A stretch of DNA of 64,000 nt from Gorsachius magnificus (lineage: Eukaryota > Chordata > Aves > Pelecaniformes > Ardeidae): positions 2,995,385 to 3,059,384 of the forward strand of contig CM067084.1 of assembly GCA_034008185.1 (NCBI GenBank), read 5' to 3'. Below the pieces are notes generated by a model. It had not been told where the DNA came from. It was given only the letters and a program-made list of their open reading frames with translations, and made no database searches. The position numbers and the translations under genes are program-made. Position 1 is the stretch's first letter; every line of letters begins with the position of its first letter. Positions 56,703 to 64,000 of the stretch are shown here, piece by piece.

Positions 56703-59700
56703 CTCTCTCTCTTCACCAATGACATACCTCCTGACAAAACCCCTTGGTATTTGAGTATTCAAGCATATTCAGTCATTTTCTTTTCCTTTTCCTATATAAC
56801 TTCGTATTTTTCTTTTCTGACCACCTGTAGTTAGGTACATTTGAATCTTTCTTGATCTTTTACCATAAATCAAGTATCTATTCTTTATTAATTTTGAAGT
56901 TTCTTTTCTTCTTCTTTTTTTTTGCTAACATTTATTTTTTATGACACGCGTGGTTCTTGAGCATGTCAATGCAATCTTGTGTGGAAAGGGAGCCTTCATT
57001 ATCCTCATTCCATTCATGGGACATCGAGAAATTACATTTTTATTTTATCTTCCAAGGGAAGACTCTGGCAAATCAGTAGAAGAACCAAATTCTTAGGAGT
57101 CTACTCAGAGCCCTGAGTAAAACCAAAAAATTCATCCTTTCCACCCATCATATAGGCAACATCTGCTCATTCATATACAAATTACTAGCTACATGAGAAC
57201 ATCTGCGTGAACGCTCACACACAAATGCTATTTGAAGTGTGGAATACTATCAATAGATATTACCCGAGCGCACTCAACATTTACCGAAAAGATAGATCTA
57301 GGTCATGCGCCTTTCTCTCCACGCGCAATCGTTTACCGTTGGACCGGGAAACCGTATGAAGGAGCGGTCCCTACAAAGGGATGCCTTCTGCTGGAAATGC
57401 CCCGTCGGCAGCAGCAGCAAGAGCCTCTGAGCATCTCCTCCTGCCTGAAGCATCTAGTACCCATTTCTTCTGGAAAAGGCCAGAAAGACACAACCCAAAG
57501 GCTCCCACAGCTGGATCACACTACATTAAGGACTCGCCCTCCCATTCCAATCAATGGGACTTGTTTAATTAAGACAATAAGGCACAAATCCAGGGCATAG
57601 ATATCCCAGCGGTTTAAATTCATCCTAGCTGGAGGCAACCAGTGAGCAGTACTGGGGAAAAAATGTCCTCCGCCACATTCGTTCAATTAATTCAAGTAGC
57701 AAATGCCTGTTAACAGGCCTGTGTACGTTACACAGAACATCCAGTGCTAACAAGAAGTGTGTTTAAAACCAGAATACTGTATAAAATAATACCTGTGAAA
57801 GCGATTTCCAATTCTGGTAGGATTTTTTTTTTAATTCAGAAAACTTCATTTACTTTTCCATCATAAAGAAAAGCCTTTATGAAGACTTTGAGGGATAATG
57901 CTTTATCAAAGTATCATTTTTACAATTATTTCTCTTACCATGCTCAAAATCCTAACATTAAAGGCATTACTTTATCTTCTTATGCACATTAAAAGGCCGA
58001 TAAATGCAAGAAGAAATCATCCAGTTAGGTCATTATGAAAGGAGTTTGCCAAATTTTTGAGCAACGGAATTACAATATTTCTCATCTTTAATGGAAGTAG
58101 AGCATGGGGAGTAATAGACCATCAGTTGTCCTGAGAGAGCTCTTTAGCAGTCGCTTTGGGGCAAAAAGCATAATGAAGAAAATATTTTAACAATCTTGGA
58201 GTCAGGCAGCTTAAAGATCTTTTCAGTTTTTCTCTCTTGTCTTAAAATGTAATGAATGTACGGAGAAACCTATTCATTTTATAGACCTATTCGTTTGTCT
58301 CCTGCTCTCTACTTACTTTACACCATCCATCATAAATATGTAACATCAAACAGCAAAAAGCCCCTCCAGGTCCCAGTTTCCCTGGTCTGCGCAAGCAAGA
58401 TGTGGAGCTACCCAGGCTTAGGATGGACTCTGACAAATCAAAACCTTTTACAAACTTGTCTGTGTTCCTAAAGATCAGGGAACGCGCTACAGAAGAGGAT
58501 TGAGAAAAACATCTCTCACAGGCCCAGCGATGCTTCCCAAAATGCTCTTCAACCAAGATAGACCCTAGCCACACTGTTAAATCAGATCACTCTCCTCTTG
58601 TGCTGCTCACGTACCCCAGCAAGATTAAGCTAAGGGCCATTATCTGGCCTACAGACAGTAAGTGCTAGGAAAATTTAATTTGAAATTAATCTATCCCTGA
58701 AGCGTGACTGGTTTTTCTCTTCGTCTTAGCTTACACCATTACTGCAAAAATGGTATTTGCGGTCACTGAATGACGCACTAGGACTCCATTTGAACACCGT
58801 TAGTTAGCTCGATGATTTACTTTGAGAATGTCACAAGCTGACTAGATGCTTTGGAAAGAAGCAGTTTCTTTATTGTATATAGTCCTCATCCATACCATCT
58901 GTTCAGTTCTGCATAGCTACAATCCGTTGCTGTCGTTAAGGGAGCATTTACAAACATTACACTATTTATTTGAGAAACTGCTCCTAATCCTAAACAGAGG
59001 AAATAATGGGTATCTCAAATAGGCATTAGGAGAATGTGGTCAATTAAGCTATCGTGCTAATAGCGTGTCTGTTTGGGAGGGCAGAGGAGATAGGGCAGTT
59101 AGCTCAAAAACCAAACCATCACCTAGCTACTTTGCAGTACATTGCTCACTACAAATCTAATGCACGTTGTTTTTACAGCTCCAAAATCACAGCAGGCAGG
59201 CAGCTTGCCTCTACAGCCTCGCCCAGACCAGCGAGAGAAGAACTGGCCATTGGTCCCTCTCTGCAACACCACCGTGTTCTCTGGGACGTTTTCAAAGAGC
59301 AGACAAGCTTCATGTCAGTGGAAATAACAGGGCTCTCTCTAGAATTGGTTTGCCCGCCAGGACAAGGTGAATTTCCCCAATTCAAATGTAGGTTCCAAAC
59401 TTTTTATTTAAATTCTTTCTGATGACATAAAGAAGGAGTTCAGAAGCCTGGAGCTAAGTTATCTGCAAAATTTTAGCCAACAAAACCACGAAAAGCAATT
59501 CTGTAAATCAAGTCTTTGAGAAATTACCTTCTTCATTACTGCTCACCTAATTCAACTCAAACATATGATGCAGTGTTTCTACACTCTGAGAAATTTCTGA
59601 AATGATTTATTAAAGCACACTAGGAACTCCTAAAAGATTTCAATCAACCATGCGAGTTCCTGTGTCACCCAATGAGTACACAATGACTTCCACTTGCTAT

Positions 59701-59857
59701 TTACTTTTATTTTACTTACCGCTGAATGCTACGTAAGCCTCAGTTTGATTGATTTGTCAGGCTCGGACATTTGGAATCACTGCCTAAAATCTCAGATCTA
59801 GCCTATAAAATTTCACCAAATAACTTTTAGAAGAGAGAAGGGAAAATAGCACCATAC

Positions 59858-59956
59858 CTGAGACTGTGCATTAATATTGGCTCCTTCCTTAACCAGAACT
59901 TTGACAACTTCGGCTTGTCCTGCTAAGGATGCAATGTGCAGGGCTGTGTTCCCTTT
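59858..59956 (-). CDS. ANK2: ANK2 exon encoding ankyrin repeat R3
   Basis: The exon has 33 codons, opening [20 protein letters not shown] and closing GANINAQSQ. The TALH turn and the AGQAEVV helix are very strongly conserved among vertebrate ankyrins. The closing residues separate paralogues: [12 protein letters not shown] is ANK2-like, while ANK3 has VTNGANVNAQSQ (from memory). The acceptor is tgtaacag and the donor gtatgg. The intron that follows is by far the longest in the window. Confidence 0.96.
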
Positions 59957-61474
59957 CTGTTACAGGGAAGGAAAAAAAGGAAAGATGTTACCCTTCTTTA
60001 GGAACAATTTCAGCCAGCAGTTCTTTGTAACATTCATTCTTTGTACAATTTTACCTTACAGTTCCATGATGTTCCATCAACATCACAGGGGACAGAACTG
60101 GTAGTTGCAGCCACGAAGATTTCTCGAGTGGTCACATAACATCCTAACATAACTTTTGAGTGAAATTACGGAATGCTACTGGGGCATGGGACAAACTTCT
60201 AGGCAAAGTGTAGGATGGGCTAACAGTTTTTTTCATTCAGGTCCAGAGATCATGCCCTGGAGAAGGTAGCTAAAATCTTGGAGTCCTAAAATTCAAGCTG
60301 TGAATCACACGTGAAATGAGATTTCCCAGTACAAGACCCAAAAGGAAGATCTGACTGATAAGTAACAGAAACCAACCTTTTAAAAGCAGAAGACAAACCT
60401 TTTTTTTCCTCTCTTTTCTAACTGGCCTAAAATTAAAATGCGTATTTTTGAAAGGTGTTAACTTTAACTTAAGAGATGCACTGCACAATAAAAATAAACT
60501 CTCACAAAACAGCAGCAGTGCAGTAGAGCGCTGCTTTTGTTAAGAGCTTTGTATTTTATCCAGGCCAATCTCGCATCCCGAGAATAATATTTAAACGGCT
60601 TTAATAAACAAACAAGGTTCATAAAACCAGAACAAAAACCCAAAGTCCTATCTAGACCCTGGTGGTTCTACCAACAGCTTCACTGAAGGGTGACCTAAAG
60701 ATCTTTTTGAAGAGGGAACTTCTGGTTTTCCATCAATGATGGAAATCACAAGTTCAGCAAGAAGCGGTCCGAGCTGAGGACCAAGCGTTAACCTTGACGG
60801 AGATCCTGGGCAGCAGTAATCATAAAAAATAAGAGAGCCTCAGGGACACAGTGGTGGTAACTGAACGCAAAGGCTGAGCACAGCCAGCCAACCTAGCCAC
60901 TAGGAGTCAAACGTTACATTGTTCAAACCAATGAATCTGGCCCACCGCAAGGAATTTACTACCCATAGATGAATAACATACGGATTGAACGTTTCGGACA
61001 TACACATGTGCCTGCCTGTGGAAAGGCTGAAGGCAAAACAAATTATCATACAGGTGTTTTTTCCATCGTGCCCTTGAGTGAAAAGGCTCTGGCTATGATA
61101 CAGTCAATTACCAATTCTCACAGATTTGAAAAAAAAAAAAAAAAAAAAAAAAAATCTACTATGTTGAGCTATATTCACTCTCTATAAGGGGGACCAGTCA
61201 TTGGAAATAAGGAAAAAATTGGCATTGCTCAAACCTTTTAATGCTTCCCCTGTACAAATAATCTGTACACATAATAATCTTTACATCTTCATTTACTACT
61301 GATGACCTTCAGCAAAGAACAGAGACTCAGGCCAAAATAGAAATAACTTTTTAAATATCAGTGAGGTATTTATATCATCTTATTTTGCACTTTAATAACT
61401 TTTTTTCCTAAATTTTCTCCCATGTATTTGACTTTGTCTTTTTGTGAATAGACTTAGAGACGTGCATGAATTAC
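59957..61474 (-). other. Intron between R2 and R3 exons (1518 bp)
   Basis: This is unique AT-rich sequence. It holds a 26-bp poly(A) run on the plus strand at 61129-61154 and nothing else I can identify. The plus-strand frame of 72 codons here runs through that poly(A) into a lysine stretch and is not credible. Confidence 0.8.
61129..61154 (+). repeat. Poly(A) tract, 26 bp
   Basis: A pure A run follows cagatttg. There is no AATAAA within about 30 bp upstream, so nothing marks it as the tail of a retrocopy. Read as a length-variable homopolymer in the intron. Confidence 0.9.
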
Positions 61475-61573
61475 CTTAGTGGCAGAATCCACAGCCGACC
61501 CTCTTTCCAATAATTCTTGTACCAGTCCCACATGGCCTTCTTTAGCCGCCAGGTGCAGAGCATTGAGTCCATT
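61475..61573 (-). CDS. ANK2: ANK2 exon encoding ankyrin repeat R2
   Basis: The exon has 33 codons, opening [15 protein letters not shown] and closing [12 protein letters not shown] replaces the usual TPLH, as I remember for this repeat in vertebrate ANK2. The acceptor is cttacag and the donor gtaatt. From memory, human ANK2 reads LGRGSSVDSATK where this reads [12 protein letters not shown], so the outer loop has two substitutions. R2 lies in the first of the binding surfaces described for the ankyrin solenoid (roughly R2-R6). This is the first coding exon seen in the window, and the frame continues directly into R3. Confidence 0.96.
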
Positions 61574-64000
61574 CTGTAAGCACAAGGGCCATATCGATTA
61601 CAAACAGCAGCTCTGAAGATATGCATTCCTACCTTACCCCGGTATAAGAAGCAGATTAGTAGCTGGAATACTATTACATCTCTTGGCTGACTGTCTACAT
61701 AAGTCAGATATTTTGGACTTGGCTACTTAAGCCAAGGCACTGTGTGACAAACTTCTCCAATAACTTTTTTCTCATAGCAACAAAGACATCAAAACAAACC
61801 ATAATTTGCAAGTATCTGTAAGAGATTCCTTCCTTTCTGATAGTTTTGCGATTCCAGAGACTACTACCTTGGGTATCTCCACGGATCCCATTATTTCAAA
61901 ACTTGAGTGCATATCTGCCTTCTCCTTTCTGTAACCTTATCTAGCCCCACTGAGGTATCATCCACACTGAGAAATCACAGGACTTAGCCAAATTTACACA
62001 GGAGGTGTCTGTTCAAGCAGGATTATTCCAGGCTGATGGAGCTGTCCTGAACCCTGGACTCTCCCCTCCTCTCCTCTGGGATAACTGGTATCAAACAGAA
62101 AACCGAAAGCACGAGTAGATCAGAATGGGTTTTGGTAACATGTGGCTTGCAAATTATATTGATCCTTGACTTAGTACCTCTGCTGGTTTCTGAAGAGCGA
62201 GTCTTCGCTAAACTTTGAGGGTCTGTAACCTCATTCAAATAGGGAGAGAAAATTAATGAAATAAGAGCTAGGACTTTCAACAAAAAGCAACCTGAGAAAG
62301 TTAGCGTCTAAATCCTTTCCACATTAAATAGGAAAAGGAAGCTTTATCTAATCATTTCCAGCCATGGAAACTGTATCTTTCTTTTCCTAGCATCCCCATT
62401 CCACCCAGGGGAAAAATATGACAGTCTGTTGTAACTGAATTGCCAACCTATTCTTCACAATCCTGCGGTATTTTTCACAGTACATCAGGCAGGTGACAGC
62501 CACAGATACTGCCATCGCCCTCAAGCATTCTCCTCTTTTCCGTATTGCAGGCATCACAAGCGATGCTCAGGTATTTGAGTAACTTGCAGCTTGTTTAGCA
62601 CTGTGTAATTTTTATCACTTTACTTGTCACTAGGTGGTTTCTAGTCATTTCAATTATGGAATAAACAAGCAGCTTTCTGGTCTTTTATTTGTCCATCCAC
62701 AGAGGCAGTTCAAGCTTGTAATTCCTGGTAGGGTTTTAAAGCACTTAGCACTTCACGGGAGGCATTTAATGGGAGTGGGTCCAATGGCTGCAGACCCAGC
62801 AATCCAAATGCGTTTCTGAAGTTAACTCCATTTAATTCTACGTTCATGTAAGCAGCACAGGCAGACGTTGCGGTCAAGTTCAGAAGCGTACCTATGAGAA
62901 GAGCAAAGGAACCGAAGGCAGGCTACATTCACAAGCTGCCAAAAGAAGAAGAATACCCTTACGCAGCCTGGTAGTTAGGAAACGTTAATGAGAAATGTGG
63001 TTTCAAATCCCATTCTGTGGGTAAAGTAGCAGCAACCAGATCTTCCTAATTTCAGAGGAACACTCTTGCTACTGAACTGCAGAGCCCAGGGGCGGCAGGA
63101 GTGCCACACCCTGGATCGAGGATCAATTCTTAGCCAAAATTACGTGGTGAGGTTGACCATAATCAGCAAGATGAGGAACGCTTAACGCGTCAGTGAGTTT
63201 TCTGCAGGCTGAAAACATTTCAGAAAGCTCTAATCTTCCTTGTTTTTTAATCTCAGCTGAGTATTAAATAACCATAATTACTACCTACAGTGGTTGAAAG
63301 CTTTGCAATAGCATTTTGTGGGGAAACACAGTGTTCTTCTCATTGTTTGAGAACAAAGACCTGTTCTCATATCCAATCTCACAAATCAAACAGCCATCAA
63401 CACTTTCTGGGAGAGTATGAATGGTAACTTTGGCTCCTTACAGTTGTACAAAGCCAATGTATGGCTACGAGATGTTATTAACCATTTTCACTCTTTCTGA
63501 GCAGACTGAAGTCCACAAACAGCACAGGAACTGCAATATTGCTCGGCCCACGTGAATTATGCACACGCACGCGCCTCTGAAAGCAAAAAGCTGAGGGCAA
63601 GCTGGTTTTTTAGCTTAACCATGTGCCAAATTATAGAGAAAACAAGGCTTGTCCCAGAGCTTAATCAGCAGCAATCTCTTAAAATACCTGTATGCGTACC
63701 TCTGAGACACGTATCTACTGATACCACATTGAGGTAATACGGTTGCATAGATTATGTGCGTTTCTTTGCAACACCTGGCCTTTTTTATTCATTAAAACAT
63801 AAACAAAATGGATACCTGAGGTCCAGTAAAAAGCTTACAGAAAGAAACTCCAGCCTAAATACAGTTCCTACGGTACACATTCAAATTCTGTAATTCCTTA
63901 ACTAAAGTAAGCTGGGGCAAGCGGCAGCAGAAGCAAGCACCGCGCTTTAAATGTTGAGGGCCAGCGCGACTGCAGCCTTAAAGCAAGCTTTGTTCCTCCA
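61574..64000 (-). other. Intron upstream of the R2 exon (partial)
   Basis: The acceptor side reads cttacag just before the R2 exon. I looked for the preceding R1 exon (expected to end in a TCNQ-like sequence) and did not find it, so it lies above 64000. The interval is AT-rich unique sequence without a recognisable repeat, RNA gene or credible coding stretch; its open frames are short and carry no ankyrin signature. Confidence 0.75.

Larger units (their letters stand above)
43779..59857 (-). other. Longest intron, between R3 and R4 exons (16079 bp)
   Basis: It is mostly AT-rich single-copy sequence. Recognisable content: CR1 pieces at 49447-49706, 51713-51948 and 54073-54129; a 21-bp poly(T) beside a reversed polyadenylation signal near 46662-46697; a (GCCTA)4 repeat at 48221-48240; an A13/T24 palindromic block at 50512-50553; a TGGG repeat at 55139-55156; and a T14 run at 56689-56702 followed by CT repeats. 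No ankyrin-like exon was found inside. Confidence 0.8.
4067..61573 (-). other. ANK2: ANK2 (ankyrin-B) gene body, partial: repeats R2-R24 of the membrane-binding domain
   Basis: Ankyrin-B is a cytoplasmic adaptor that links membrane proteins (for example the Na/Ca exchanger, Na/K-ATPase, IP3 receptor and L1-family adhesion molecules) to beta-spectrin. Twenty exons on the minus strand give 763 codons in one continuous frame, all phase 0 with GT-AG borders. Each repeat follows the 33-residue ankyrin pattern: TPLH near residues 4-7, GH near 13-14, a V..LL helix near 17-22 and a G-A/N loop near 25-29. Paralogue choice rests on diagnostic residues: KAPVDDV in R10, QHMAHPD in R15, TPLIVAC in R22 and LKVVTEE in R24 all match ANK2 as I remember it, not ANK3 or ANK1. 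The first exon (N-terminus and R1) must lie above 64000. The spectrin-binding ZU5 domains, UPA and death domain must lie beyond position 1. Introns range from 107 bp to about 16.1 kb. Confidence 0.96.

Noticed and set aside
4067..61573. Assignment to ANK3 or ANK1
   Set aside because: R3, R8-R10, R13-R15 and R21-R24 residues fit ANK2, and the MMVNRTTE microexon is an ANK2 feature.
1..64000. Prokaryotic-type systems, CRISPR arrays, operons, tRNA or rRNA genes
   Set aside because: Spliced gene, avian CR1 and AT-rich introns show vertebrate nuclear DNA; no regularly spaced repeats or RNA-gene structure seen.
61574..64000. R1 exon of ANK2
   Set aside because: Searched for an in-frame exon ending in a TCNQ-like sequence with a donor; none found, so it lies outside the window.

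Overview
The window is vertebrate nuclear DNA, most likely from a bird. It shows small coding islands with GT-AG splice sites inside long AT-rich introns, and CR1 non-LTR retrotransposons with the avian-type 3' tail (short tandem ATTCTATG-like units). I cannot name the species. Nearly all of the window is one gene on the minus strand, ANK2 (ankyrin-B), entered after its first ankyrin-repeat exon and left just after the last one. Both ends of the gene lie outside the window. Layout, in transcription order from high to low coordinates: 20 coding exons between 61573 and 4067, totalling 2289 bp (763 codons), encode ankyrin repeats R2 to R24 of the membrane-binding domain plus an 8-residue microexon between R6 and R7. 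Fifteen exons are exactly 99 bp (one repeat each), three are 198 bp (two repeats each), one is 186 bp (a 29-residue repeat plus a 33-residue repeat), and the microexon is 24 bp. Every junction is phase 0 and every splice pair is GT-AG. ANK2 is favoured over ANK3 and ANK1 by residues such as [13 protein letters not shown] in R10, the MMVNRTTE microexon and DTLKVVTEE in R24. Together the repeats would form the superhelical solenoid that tethers ion channels, transporters and adhesion molecules to the spectrin skeleton. The other identifiable content is intronic: about nine CR1 fragments of several subfamilies in both orientations (one with a 379-codon open frame), homopolymer tracts, and a CpG-dense island centred on the R18 exon. 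I found no second protein-coding gene, no RNA gene, and no prokaryotic-type system. Observations most worth following: the microexon with UGC motifs placed like neural microexon enhancers; the CpG-island exon with nearly saturated GC3; a poly(T) tract beside a reversed polyadenylation signal that may mark a processed retrocopy; and a CR1 copy whose likely ORF2 stop codon has mutated. Protein comparisons with human ANK2 are from memory and were not aligned.
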